64,000 nucleotides of DNA from Imbricaverruca yamaguchii (taxonomy: Eukaryota > Arthropoda > Thecostraca > Neoverrucidae): positions 509,501 through 573,500 of the forward strand of contig JAOTOL010001524.1 in the NCBI GenBank assembly GCA_034440575.1, given 5' to 3'. Positions within the stretch are counted from its first letter, which is position 1. Each line of letters starts with the position of its first letter. Positions 12,508 through 23,610 of the stretch are shown here, piece after piece. A program made the translations under genes and the position numbers. The notes beneath the pieces were generated by a model, which had not been told where the DNA came from, ran no database searches, and saw only the letters and a list, made by a program, of their open reading frames with translations.

Positions 12508-12680
12508 GAAGAACATTTGGGTTTTTTACGACGCATTCAACCGCTAGGTCACATAGCGCCGCCAACCTCTCACGCCGATTGGTCGCGGGTGGACTCGGTA
12601 ATACCGTCGGTCGTGAGATTCGAACCCATAATCTTGCGATCAAGATTCCGACGCTCTACCAACTGAGCTACCGCGGCCCC
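12508..12680 (-). mobile_element. tRNA-derived SINE with perfect 16-bp TSD
   Basis: Read on the minus strand, the element starts GGGGCCGCGG and shows an RNA polymerase III A box (TAGCTCAGTTGG) and, about 40 bases on, a B box (GGTTCGAATCT). The anticodon-stem region is a hairpin (AATCTTG/CAAGATT), but the acceptor arms do not pair well, so this is a tRNA-like head and not a tRNA gene. A ~100-bp body follows. The last ~55 bases (from GGCGCTATGTGACC to CCCAAATGTTC) match the four solo tail units of this window. The element is 173 bp and lies between exact 16-bp duplications. It is young enough to retain a perfect duplication. The partner LINE that mobilised it is unknown. Confidence 0.93.
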
Positions 12681-12696
12681 ACGTATTCATTATGAA
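12681..12696. repeat. Target-site duplication, right copy
   Basis: Exact repeat of 12492-12507, abutting the 5' (tRNA-like) end of the minus-strand SINE. Confidence 0.95.
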
Positions 12697-14640
12697 ACAT
12701 CCGTGACGTTTAATTGTATATTCCAGGCAATTTCTCAAGATGACGTTCTGTTAGGGAGCTGACCTATTATGACCTATAGAGAACTCGGCATGCCCCAAAA
12801 ATGAAGAAATTAACTGTACTATGAGCTCTAGGCTGCATGTGCTTCCTGATGACTTTGTCCGTATCTCCAGCATGCATAGAGCGGAAGCCAGTTTAGTTTT
12901 AAAGCCTGATTCGGACCGTATCTGATCTAACCTCTCAACTGGTTTTACTATGATCACTACAAATGCATTTATTGATGTTGGTTATTGAGAGGGAATGGCG
13001 AAAAACTTTGCCTTACAACTTTCCAGGGATTTAACACGCGCCCCGAAGAAGGAGGCGAACCGGCCCGTCCCTCCTGATTTTTAAGTTATCTCATGAATGA
13101 ACCCCAGCCACTTTATTCATATCATATGGCAAGATATCATAATAAAATCTTGCCACATTGTTGCAAATCGACAAGCGCATCGTATGCAAAAAGAAGTTGT
13201 GAAGCGCATCGTTAAAAATACAAAATAAGTGGTTACTGCACAAATTCGACCGCCGGCCAGCCGCCGGCCGGCCGCCACCAGGGTTTCGTCAGCACTCAGA
13301 CGCGACGACGCGGCTCGCAGGCCGATTGATCTCATTTTACCCCGGAGGCATTGCTCTAGGGCCGTATAATTTATACTACGGAGAGCTCACTACAAGCGTA
13401 ATGTTCCTTCTAAAATTTGCATTTCTATTTTCAGTACTTCCGAGATCTAAGGGAGGAGGTGACGTGGGAGGACTCCTCTCCCGTCTGGTTCGCGTTGTAC
13501 GAGAGGCCCTCCGGTGAGAGTGTGTAAATCCAGGTCCGTATATTGACCTAATACGACCGCTGGTAGCCTCATTATCGGCCAAAATGCGAATTTATTGCAT
13601 GCACCGGGCTCTCCATTACCTGGACGTTCTGACTGTGCTTTACGTTTTGTTCTAGTTTATGTAGATATAAAGCTAGCGAGGGGGCTTTCAAGGTCTCTCT
13701 CTCCTCACCTCCACAAACTCGGCGACAGCGGATGTTCCTGTCGGCCGGGCGAGGTATGCCATGGCGGCACTGCCACACTACCGCTACACCATCTTCAGTA
13801 TATCGCCAGAACGCTGTCATCGCCATCAACAGACAGCAAATCCTCTCGGCACCATTAACTCCCAACCACAGCATGATCAGAGGATTATCGCCACGTCATC
13901 ACTGAGCTATCATCAAACATTTTTGCTACATCGCCACACCAACACACGGTGCAAACCAGGCTTCGACTATTTCAACAGCACACGAACTGTGGTGGGATCA
14001 GAAGATGAGAACAAAATTAAAACCTGCACAAGCACTATTCCCACTGAGGGCTTTGCACGGTCAGCATTATCGAAGCATGAATTTGCGCGATAGAGGCATC
14101 AGCCCCTGTCCACATTACATCACACTAGTGGCCCGCAATCCAATGTGTTGTGTGTCTAGACATCTAACCCATCACCACTGATGCCGTCTCGATCGAGGGA
14201 GGTCATTGACCTCTGCACCGAGTATGCAGCTTGCTTGGTGGAAAGCAAGGACAAGCTATTTGAGGAATTTTGAATAGCAATTGTGTGCAAGCGCCCCGAA
14301 ATCCAACCATCCGCTGCGATGTTGTCGAGGGGCTTCGGTAATGGAGATCGATGCGGAAAGGAGACGCTGTTGTTAATGTTTGATTTTATCAGCACCGGCA
14401 GCGCAACGCCCACCGGTAAAATATGTACCCGTTACGGTGCCCGAGGTGAACCAACTCAATTGGATACCAAAGTAGCTTAGATAAACTGAAATCTGATTCA
14501 TGCATTCTGGTTCATGCTTTTCTGCATTTTTTTCAAGTCTGCTTTTCAGTGAAATAAAAAGTAGTGTATTTTCTAAGGTCATTCTTACCCCCAGCACTCC
14601 CAGGTGGAGTTCAATACAATGCTTCCGTATTTGCTTCGTT
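12697..14640. other. Non-coding stretch, nothing recognised
   Basis: No convincing gene was found. A short GC-rich palindromic stretch of CCGGCC words lies at about 13250-13275. Overlapping frames up to 110 codons near 13570-14090 match no known family. Confidence 0.5.
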
Positions 14641-14665
14641 CCTCACAAGTCACACACACGCACAT

Positions 14666-14848
<183 letters not shown>

Positions 14849-14849
14849 C

Positions 14850-15625
14850 ACACACAAACTCATAGGGTAGACTGGGGTAGTATGGACAAACTAGCATTAT
14901 ATACAGCATAACCCGGAAGCAGATACATGTGAATACGGTGTTGCGTTTATCATGCACTCCAATCAATTTTCTTCGTTCTGCTTTGAAGCAATTTTAACAT
15001 ATGTTCCTGTGAGAAAGAAGGCAAAATTGTGTAAGTTGTTGAAGAAAGAGGAATATTTGATATAACAAATATGATAGGATTAAATTATTCAGTGGACAAG
15101 GCGAGCACATAATAAAGCACCGATAATAGGAGAAGTTGATTATCGTGCTGACCTTCATATACATCATGTGAAGTGTGGCTCCCAGCACAGCATTCAAACA
15201 TGTTACTTTCGGAATATATTGTGATGAGAGAGGGAAGGATTACCAACCCATTTATGGGTAAAACAATGGATTCCCATATTTTCCAAGTGTTTTGAACACA
15301 TGATGGCACTGTATTGTGCTTTCAGATATACACAGCTGAGCATAGTTGCACCCTTTAACGTTTCGAATGTGAAGCTCAGGATTCACAGTGAACATAAAGA
15401 CAGTGCACATGAGACGCACTGTTCTCTAAAGCCGGATTGTATGCGCTCAGCCATAATGACGTATCAGCACTCCCAATGATGTGCCCCGGATTCGCCCCTG
15501 AACACAAGTTATATTTAGAAGTTCAAGTTATATTTTACGCAATTATTTTTAAAGCCCAGTCCCGTATCATGATGTAAAGAATTTGAGCATTCGCTTGATG
15601 TCTGCTTGAGAATTTGCCGATCATC
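14850..15625. other. Non-coding stretch, nothing recognised
   Basis: AT-rich sequence without recognisable coding or repeat structure. Confidence 0.5.
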
Positions 15626-15638
15626 ACTGCATGTTCCA

Positions 15639-15822
15639 GGGGCGGGGATGGCCGAGTGGTTAAGGTGTCGGGCTATGGGTACCAAAGGTCCCGGGTTCGA
15701 CTCTAGCGCCACTCAGGACATTTCCCAATCCCGCGGCCCACCGGCGAAACAGTATGGGCGGCGCCATTAGCCGTGAATGTGCATAAAGTGTGTCGTGAAC
15801 CAACCAATAAACAAACAAACAA
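15639..15822 (+). mobile_element. tRNA-derived SINE (Leu/Ser-type head)
   Basis: The element starts GGCGGGGATGGCCGAGTGG, containing an A box typical of tRNA-Leu/Ser (TGGCCGAGTGGTTAAGG). A B box, GGTTCGACTCT, follows at about 15694. The body continues through ATGGGCGGCGCCATTAGCC and ends in AACCAACCAATAAACAAACAAAC. It is bordered by ACTGCATGTTCCA at 15626-15638 and ACTGCATGATCCA at 15823-15835, a 13-bp target-site duplication with one mismatch. The 184-bp length is typical for SINEs. The tail starts and ends like the window's solo tail units (ATGGGCG... and AACCAACC) but is weakly similar between, so it may belong to a related tail family. Confidence 0.92.
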
Positions 15823-15835
15823 ACTGCATGATCCA

Positions 15836-16499
15836 CATGCAATCCAATGCTTGACCCTATTTCTTGAGTTGCATGAGTTTCAATTATCAGGAAAAGCTCC
15901 TTGAAATTATTCGCCCCTCGCATCGGATGCTTCCATGACAGATGCAACGATGGTATCTGAAGGGCGTAGGTGTGATTGATTTACAACTGATATTCAATTG
16001 GCAAATAAGGTTAACGATCCCACTATTTGCAAGCTCACGAGAGAAGAATGGAACAATAATAAGAAGAGCATGAGAAACTAGCATGCGATCAATGCAAATG
16101 ATTGCTGCGCTTTTTCTTCTTCCTGTTCTTCTTTCCGAGGTGAAAGGATTGAAACATTAACCACATTTGTTATACATACCATTGCAAAGGTATGTATTCC
16201 ATCCAAAGGACGAGTGATTTTCTTTGTTTTGTCGTGAAATAATGAGTAAGGTTGTTTTGGTAGCGAATACTTACATTTCTTCCTTTAAAGTTATCTAGTG
16301 GGCGACATTTTTAAAAGGAAGTTGGAAACAAAAATTTTACCCAGTAATGCTGTTTCATTGGTATTAATGCATGTAGTGGTTTTAGCTCACGTGGACAGCT
16401 ATTATAAGTATGCTAAGTGTGGATGCTAAATAAGTTACATTCCTTTAAGGACTGCAGTGGTTCATGAAAGTATCGGGTATAGCAGCAACATTACATGGG
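15836..16499. other. Non-coding stretch, nothing recognised
   Basis: AT-rich sequence with no recognisable feature. Confidence 0.5.
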
Positions 16500-17225
16500 T
16501 CATGATGCGCAGCATGAGAGAATGCGGATGGAATGGTAGTCATTGTAGCCTGGGAGATCGCGCTCGGCAATTGTGCTGCCCCTAATCGAGTGGAAAAGCA
16601 ATGGCCATCCTACATTGGCTTGGAAATGCAGCCGTTTACAATTTATACGAAAATCGCAGTCGTCACCGGTTCCGACTGGCACTGCGCAAGTTCCTCCTCC
16701 TTCACCCCCCCCTCCCTCCACGCACGCACAAGAAACTAGGACTCTGCGTGCTGAAAAGAGCGTCGGCATGGCTTGTTTGCTTTCTGGCGGGCTTCGCCAT
16801 GACAGTTGGGATTCTCGGCCAGACTGACACGACCAGCTCGAGCCCTTTGAGCCGGGCGACTTCAACTTGGCTGAGACGGCACAAACAAACAGAGCTGCCT
16901 TTGATCCGGCCGCTGCGTTTATCCCATTAAGCTGTGCCGCCAGCCGCCCATTGTAGCCAGTCTGGTCACGCGCCTGACAGGTGGCGTTCCTGAAGCAGGA
17001 ACAATTGGCGACACTCCTGACGTAGCGGGGAGCCACGGCGCTCCCGCAGCGGCAGTTTACGGTGACGTTGCTGATGCAGCAGCAGACAGTCGATGGTGCC
17101 CCTGAAGTTGCAGAAGATACGACGCTGATCTCGCGATCGATGCGGCAGGGGTTGGTGACGCTTCGGAAGCAACAGCAGATGGTGGCCTTCCTGACACAGC
17201 AGAAGACGGATGCGTCACCACGCAA
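16500..17225 (-). CDS. Unrecognised 241-codon cysteine-rich open frame
   Basis: This is the longest open frame in the window that is not created by an obvious tandem or dinucleotide repeat. The first ~80 residues are cysteine-rich, with clusters such as FCCVRKATICCCF, STVCCCISNVTVNCRCG and ANCSCFRNATC. The rest is Ser/Ala-rich with a Gly-rich patch. It has no signal peptide, transmembrane segment or known domain that I can identify. A 109-codon plus-strand frame overlaps it at 16601-16930. The underlying DNA near 16970-17215 is built of loosely repeated GC-rich words (CTGACG, GCAGCAG), so the frame could be incidental. A decayed or spliced host exon is possible; I would not treat it as a gene without transcript support. 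Confidence 0.2.
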   Translation of the reverse strand: MRGDASVFCCVRKATICCCFRSVTNPCRIDREISVVSSATSGAPSTVCCCISNVTVNCRCGSAVAPRYVRSVANCSCFRNATCQARDQTGYNGRLAAQLNGINAAAGSKAALFVCAVSAKLKSPGSKGSSWSCQSGRESQLSWRSPPESKQAMPTLFSARRVLVSCACVEGGGGEGGGTCAVPVGTGDDCDFRINCKRLHFQANVGWPLLFHSIRGSTIAERDLPGYNDYHSIRILSCCAS

Positions 17226-17529
17226 AAGAGAATCTCATGCCACACTTCTTAATAGCAAGAACAGCCGCACTCCTCATACCAATGTTATGTGACGTGAGTT
17301 CCTGGCATGTTGCGATAATGCTGTTCAATAACGTTGCGAGAGTTAGGCGAGGGACATCCTCAAATGCTATGTAAGAGCAGCCTCGGTCTAAAGCTGAATG
17401 CAGACCGACTTGGATCCCAATGGAGTTCTACGTGAACACCTCGGCTGAAACGGCCGAAAGCCGGCACAGTGTCACCCGACGATTGTTGAGGAGAATTGGG
17501 CCAGAATTCCTGGCGCTAGAGTGGGTTGG

Positions 17530-17735
17530 ATGACCACTCCACCAGTGGTGGAGCGAGCTGAATCAACACCCCACTAATGGTGGAAAGCACCGAATCACAC
17601 TCCACCTATGGCGGAGCGAACCGAAGCACACCCCACTAATGGTGGAGCGAGCTGGGCTCACACCTTTATGGTTCTGGAGCGAGCTAGATCAGCACCTCGC
17701 CGGCGCTGAAGCGCGCTGGATCACCCCCGCCCCCA
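17530..17735. repeat. Degenerate ~38-bp tandem repeat
   Basis: About five or six diverged units of the form CACCCCACTAATGGTGGAGC followed by GAGCTGAATCA. Inside each unit CCACTAATGGTGG or CCACCAGTGGTGG is nearly self-complementary. The right-hand units are strongly diverged. Confidence 0.75.
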
Positions 17736-18049
17736 CATCGCTGAAATTGGCAGCGGCGCCGCCTCTGGGCCGGGGCACACCAGCGCGTCCGTCTCGCACG
17801 CCTCGTCACACCCTCTAATGAAGCCACTAATTATCGACGCGGATCCTCCAAGGACGAAGTCAAACCCGACATCGAAACTGCTGGCGAGGGGAGCAGCTAC
17901 AGTGGCTCAAAGCTTTAGGGGGCTGGGTGTATCCGCAATCCTGTTTAGTGTCACATTTGACACATGTCAGGTGAAACACCCGTCACTTCAACACTCGCCA
18001 TTTATGGTGTTCTATTTCCAATGTCAGGTCTCTGCCTGCTCTCGCTCGG

Positions 18050-18140
18050 TCTGTCTCCCTCTCTCTCTCCCTCCCTATCTACTCTCTCCCTCCCTCCCTC
18101 CCTCCCTCCCTCCCTCCCTCCCTCCCTCCCTCCCTCCCTC
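18050..18140. repeat. (CCCT)n polypyrimidine tract
   Basis: Imperfect CT-rich sequence leads into about 15 tandem CCCT/TCCC units from about 18080 to 18139. The complementary strand is (GGGA)n, a purine tract of the kind able to form G-quadruplex or triplex DNA. The frames reading Leu-Pro-Pro-Ser across it are artefacts. Confidence 0.95.
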
Positions 18141-18480
18141 TCTCTATCTCTCTTTCACACTCCCCTCCTCCCTCTTTACAAACTTTATATCGTTCTTTCT
18201 CTCCGTCGAATAATATCTCTCCCTCTCTTGCTTTATGCTAATCCGTTTCCTCTCTTCGCCCCTTACCAGTGGTGTTGCCACTACACAGAATGGCGAGGAC
18301 ACATTTCCATTCCAATTTCGATAATGCAGTCAAAGTCTACCATGTTAAACACGGTGAGTGTTTCAAATGGGGTGTGACTCCTGTTACACCAATAACTTTT
18401 ATGGATTATCAAGGTGAAGCCAATACGTTTTTCATGTTTCTTGCATCTGAAGCAAGAACACATTCAAACGAACTCCATTA

Positions 18481-19317
18481 GCCCGTCCTGTCTCGGGGAG
18501 GGGGGAAGTTTTCAGCCCCCCTCAGGTTTTTTCACGGATTGTGGACGGACGGCGCGCGGCCCAAGTCTGGCATACCTCTTCCCACATCAATTTGTCACGC
18601 TGTTTCAAAATTTTGAAGTCGGTCATCTAAGGTCAACGAGTTAGTTAATGTTAAGTGAGGTCACCCGCAAAAAGGTTCAACCAGTCTTCACGCTTTAACG
18701 GATACAGATATTGTAATGAAACTTTCAGCGTTTGCTTATCTTTAGAGATGCAACAAAACGCACGAGTGGAATTTTTCTTTTCTTTTTTCGTCTTTGACCA
18801 CCTATAAATTTTGCGCATTTGCCAAATTGCAGTTCAAAAAGAGGATTCTGGCTAAAGTAAGCATATTAAGGGAAGTTGACTTCCAACAATATTTCTCGGT
18901 CTGCTCTACCCACTGGAAAAGGAAAATTAAAGAAAGCTTGAAAACTGAAAATTTGAAACTTTCTATAAAAATAATGTATATTATTTTATTTATTGGGGGC
19001 CCAAAAATTAAAGCTGTGGTCGATTTCGCTCTCCTTTTCTCATTCCAAATAAATTTGCTTTTTCATATATCCCCAAAATGAACTCCCCGAGCCCAAAACA
19101 TAACGTAAATCGTGAAAAGTCGTGAAAATCTAGCCCCCTGGTGACGTCACTTTTGGGGAAATTGTTTTCAGGGTGGACCCGGACCCTACTCGTCGAGAGC
19201 TTTCCAATGACACCTCTTTCGTTTTCGTGCGACGCTTAGTTTGGATTTTAGAGGGGGTTATTGACCGCCTCCCCGGGAGACGGGGTGTGAGGATCTGACC
19301 GGAAAGACGGCGCAGGT
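18481..19317 (+). mobile_element. Family B DNA transposon, copy 1
   Basis: This 837-bp element is flanked by TA on both sides. It starts GCCCGTCCTGTCTCGGGG and ends with GAGACGGGGTGTGAGG, then GACCGGAAAGACGGCGC, then AGGT. Three further copies lie at 29505-30296 (minus), 36136-36967 (plus) and 59422-60214 (plus). The terminal repeats are asymmetric: both ends share (A/G)CCCG and a GTCTCGGGG block, but one end has ~27 extra bases between them. There is no transposase frame, so the element is non-autonomous. TA at all eight ends across the four copies fits a Tc1/mariner-type element, though the superfamily is inferred. Copies differ by many substitutions and indels, so the family is old. Confidence 0.88.
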
Positions 19318-19319
19318 TA

Positions 19320-20265
19320 ATTTTTTTTGTATGTATGTATGATGTATGGTAATTCTTGTGTGAATATTGTCGAGCGGTAATTCTACGAGAGACATTATGC
19401 TGAAACGTGCAATATGCAACAAAAGTACATTGTCATGCATCGTATGCATCTCAAATTCATCGCTGGAAGGTGATGCGAAATAAACTTTATGTGCATCTTT
19501 GACTTTGTTGGCTTCCGATGCACATTGGGTTTCAAACAGTTTCACCTTCTCCCTATGATTACGTCCAAGAATGGCAGTTTGTCACTCTCCTCCTCCATAA
19601 TGTATTGGATGGCGTCACCCTTGCCATTGGGGACTCGTTGGAATCAGGCTGCCTGAATTGCCCGACCAGATCATGGCCAAGTCCTTGCTATAGTGATACT
19701 AGAAATTGGGAAGTTGTTTTGTACTACTGAGGATGTTTTGCTCTGTCTCCATACGAGCCTTTCTTTTTTTCCTCTGAAAGGGGTGCCTTTAGCATTACAA
19801 AGACGAAAACTGTTGAGAAGGAAAATCCACTCGAGCATCCCCAGCGAGGTACCCTTTTCCAGTTAGAGGGGCACTACCATTCCATGAGGGTGGGGGACAT
19901 GCCCTCAGTGCTCCCACATCGACCCCCGCTAGCTGACACTGCACATGCACCAATAATAATGGACTCAACTCCTGGCGAAAACAAATTGATGAGGGAAGTA
20001 ACTAAGCGGCTACAAAACTTCAATTAAATGTTCACGCAACTTGCAAGCAGACTGACGTCTCAACAGTCGTCCTGTAGACGCTGCTATGCATAGCTGCATG
20101 TGGTATAGCTAGGATGCTAAAACTACTATGCCGCTCAGCGCCAGCACCAGCATGATAGGGTCACCGGGACACAATCTGTTACGATGCCTAATGAGAATCA
20201 CCAGTCCGGTACTGGGTAACCGGAATATTCGATACTGAGCTGAGCAACATTCGCTCAGCAAATAA
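19320..20265. other. Non-coding stretch, nothing recognised
   Basis: Short ATGT-type repeats lie just right of the transposon (19328-19350). Otherwise no recognisable feature. Confidence 0.45.
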
Positions 20266-20269
20266 AGAA

Positions 20270-21210
20270 GGATCAAGGCTGAACCCAAGAATAGTATAGC
20301 GCATTGCCGTAGTGTACCTGTTCAAAGTTGCAGTCATAGAAGCAGTGAACATCGTCTGTCATGAACTGGCATAGCATGTCGCTCTGCCAGAGCAAACAGA
20401 ATTAAATGCCGAAACTACAAGAACACTAATGCTGCCCTACCTCGAGTATCGCTACTTCCGCTGCACGGATCACTTCTGTGTTCAGTGAGACTCACGTGGG
20501 AGCTCCTCCCATTGGTCTAAGCCTGTCTGTGGTGCTGGCAAGTGCATTTATGGAGTATCTAGAGCAAAAGATCCCCAGGGATGCATCAACACAGTCCAAA
20601 CTGTGGCGTCGCTGGCGTCGACAACACTTCCGGATCTGGCTGGGTAATTCAAACAGTCTGATGAAATTCCAACGGGTCCTCAACAGCAAGTGTGACGCGA
20701 TTCATTTCACTATGGAGACGGAGAAGAGTGGCATGCTGCCATCTTGGACGTAATCATGGAGAGAACCCGGAGGTGCCTCAAAGTCAATGTGTACCGAAAG
20801 CAAACCACATCAAAATTAAACACAAAGTTGATATGCATCAGCCTCAAGCGATGCAGTCTAGGCTCATACGACGTATTGCGTTGTACTGCACTGTACTATG
20901 AAAACGTCATCCCGAGATAAAAAGGGGATATTCTAGGCGACGCAGCATTTGGAATAGGTCAACATCTTATAAACTCAGAGCGTCACTCAATCAGAAGCAT
21001 CTTAACTAAAACAAAATGGAACGTAAAACACGCTATAGGAACGAATCAAAGAATACGCAATAACAACAAGAGCACACGCACGGTATAGTGACATACAGGG
21101 GTCGAATTGGGAAAGGAATAATCTAACTGAAACCTTCACGAATAGAGGCTATCCAGTGAGCTTCAGGAATGCGTTTAATGCTACATGTCTGCAACGACAA
21201 CAGCAGCAAC
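20270..21210 (+). pseudogene. Penelope-like reverse transcriptase, decayed fragment
   Basis: Segments in different plus-strand frames line up in order with the reverse transcriptase of Penelope-like elements. They are VVYLFKVAVIEAVNIVCHEL (the usual V-LFT-VP region), then LEYRYFRCTDHFCVQ (the TTYF-F-G-F-Q segment), then APPIGLSLSVVLASAFMEYL (the G-P-GSPLS-V-A--FME motif). After these come KLW with a destroyed YVDD active site near 20610-20630, the segment HFTMETEKSGMLP, and TETFTNRGYPVSF near 21140. Stops and frameshifts separate the pieces, and no GIY-YIG domain was found downstream. The residues resemble a different Penelope lineage from the copy at 61.7-63.5 kb. It is an inactive relic. 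Confidence 0.8.
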
Positions 21211-21480
21211 ACAACCAGCATTCACAGCCGCGGTCGCTGCCGAAACCAAAGCCAGTCAGCCGAAACCACAACAGAGGCACCACCACCATCACCACTAGTG
21301 CTAGAGGTAATGGACTACTGCTGCGGCTACTGCTCAGCAGTCATAGCGTCAACCACAACCACAACCACAGCAGCAGCACTACCCCCAGCAGCAGCTCAGC
21401 AGTCATAGCGTCAACCACAACCACAACCACAGCAGCAACACTACCCCCAGCAGCAGCCAGAGCCGCAGCCACTGCAGAAA
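21190..21480 (+). repeat. CAG/CCA-rich region with a 62-bp duplication
   Basis: Two 62-bp units (21333-21394 and 21395-21456) each run from CTCAGCAGTCATAGCGTCAA through an (ACAACC)n stretch to CCCCCAGCAGCAG. The surrounding sequence is also rich in CAG and CCA triplets. The Gln-, His- and Thr-rich frames in this interval follow from the repeat. Confidence 0.85.
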
Positions 21481-23205
21481 CAGCCCGACATCCCACCTAT
21501 GACATGTCAGACGTCACCGTGCCTGTGCACACCCTGTCATGGTGTATTTAACTTGCTTCTTATCCGAGTGCCATGATCGAGGACCACGTAGTATCGGTTT
21601 TGTTTTTATAATTTCGAGTGCTGTATTCGGATTCAGCGTCCGTTTCTACCGCAGGGAAGTGAAACTGAGAAGTGCTCAGCAAAACTTGAGAATTATCAAG
21701 CAAGCACAGATCACCCAATTATCTCCGAAGGTGATGTTTGGTCATGTCTTCGGTCATTTATATGCGTATGGTTAAAAAATGAGCACCTTGTCATCATAAG
21801 TACACCCAAATGCATAGAAAACAAAACAATCACGAAGGCGAAATGTCAGGACCTATGACTTTTCTAAAACAGTCTAGCTGTTTACTTAAAGGTTCCCAAT
21901 GTTTGAGTTCGCTGGCGGCAGAAGTTCCCGAGTTATCCAAGATAAACAAAGGGGCTGGGTTGCCCTTCCACGCACAGTGACTACTGGGTTAAGCTAGTAT
22001 ATTCGGCTTCGTAGAGACAGCATAACATTTGACGACCTGGCTGGCTTCCTACGCGCTTGATGAGATCAACAATTGCTCAGTAAATGCACATGAACATATG
22101 CTGAACACTAACATTTTTTAATCTTGCAGCTTTATTGATAAATTTGGAATCTCAAAGGCTCACTTCTTAGGTAGATATAGACCGAAACATTGCTTAGAAC
22201 TTATATTTCATTATAACGATAATATGCCAGAAAAATCATAACCTTTCTACATCGCGTCAATGCTGCACAGTTGTACTCATTTTGTGTGTTTATTGCGAAC
22301 TGACAAATGTTTTGCGGAATTGAGCTGCCGCATTCAATTTTCTCAATATTTGACATCAATTACGCTGAATTGTGAACGATTGACCTCAAATATGGAACAT
22401 CCGCTATGAAATGGTGTCGTGGTATGAAACATGCTGCATTTTTAATTTCCACCGCCATGGACCTGTGAGGTAGTCTCAGATGCGAATGTCAACGACACCT
22501 CTTGTGTGACATGAATAAAATATCCATAGTATCATGACGCCTAATAAATTATTACATAAATTAACAAACTGAATCAGCGTCATCACCTTACCCAACCCTG
22601 AGGTTGTGTGAGACGCTGAAAGCCTGAGGCAGTGTGGGGCTAGGAAGAACTGATTATGTTTTGTTTAAATCGAGAAGAAGTGCCTTAGTCACCCATAATG
22701 AGGTGTGTGAATATTACATGATCATCCATGAATGCAATTCGCAAAATGCATTTGTCTCACCATGTAACTGAATATCAGCTAAGGTCTTTGTGCCTGCAAC
22801 TCAGGACGAGTATGATGTCCCACTAAGTATCAATTAGAGTGGCAGCACAAGTGTGTGATGGCCTGATATGAGTCAGACACGTGGGCAGTGGAACCGCTGC
22901 AGCGACCTCGCCGCCCACGTGCCAGGCTCACCAGGGAACTGGCGCGCTGGATCCTACTCCTCCACTGGCCATTAACTGGCATAATGTAGCAGTAACCCGA
23001 TGGCGTCTATTGTACGACGTAAAGGCTAAGCGTGGCACGCACCTCCGCCGGACATTCCGCCGCTGATGAACCCATAACACAGCGCTCGTGGTGAAATGAT
23101 GTGGACAACAGCCGAAATCCGTGTGCCATGAGCACCAATGACTGAAGTAAAATAAAGGAAAATTGAGTTCGTGGAAGGGGTAGCTAGATAATTAGATAAT
23201 TAAAG
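21480..23205. other. Non-coding stretch, nothing recognised
   Basis: No open frame over about 80 codons and no recognisable repeat or RNA gene. Confidence 0.5.
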
Positions 23206-23212
23206 CAGGATA

Positions 23213-23610
23213 GATGCTGTGCACTTAGACTGCAGTAAAGCTTTTGATAAAGATCTAAACAAAAGTGTAATTTATTAAGTGGAGTGGCATGTGATTGATG
23301 GAAAAGACTTAGGCTGGAGTGAAGCATGGTAAAGGGGGCGGAAACAAAGGGATGTATGGATGTAGTATTAAATGGATGTAAATCTGAATGGAAGGATGTT
23401 CTGAGTGTGGTACCACAGGGCTCTGTTCTAGGTCTACTTCTCTTTGTAATATTTGTGAACAGCATTGAGGTAGGGCTGAGGAATAGGGTGTTCAACTTTG
23501 CTGATGACATCGAACTGGTAAGAGTGACTAAGAATAGCGATCAATATAGTAATATTCAACTAGACTTTGAGGACTTAAGAACTGGGCCCGTTGTTCATTT
23601 GACATCTGCC
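23213..23610 (+). pseudogene. LINE reverse transcriptase fragment
   Basis: An upstream segment at 23213-23251 reads DAVHLDCSKAFDK, matching RT motif A (the D-x-SKAFDKV signature of non-LTR retrotransposons). After a frameshift, the frame from 23326 contains WKDVLSVVPQGSVLG (from ~23386), then LLLFVIFVNSIE, then FADD at 23497-23508, the second catalytic motif. This order and wording are typical of CR1/Jockey-type LINEs. The fragment has no N-terminal endonuclease and ends soon after the FADD motif. The frameshift and truncation make it a pseudogene. The clade is inferred. Confidence 0.9.

Noticed and set aside
12590..12680. A functional tRNA gene on the minus strand
   Set aside because: A and B boxes are present, but the acceptor and T-stem pairing is poor, the sequence continues into a SINE body and tail, and 16-bp target-site duplications bracket the whole unit.
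15640..15710. A functional tRNA-Leu or tRNA-Ser gene
   Set aside because: Poor arm pairing, a SINE-type body and (AAAC)n tail, and flanking target-site duplications.
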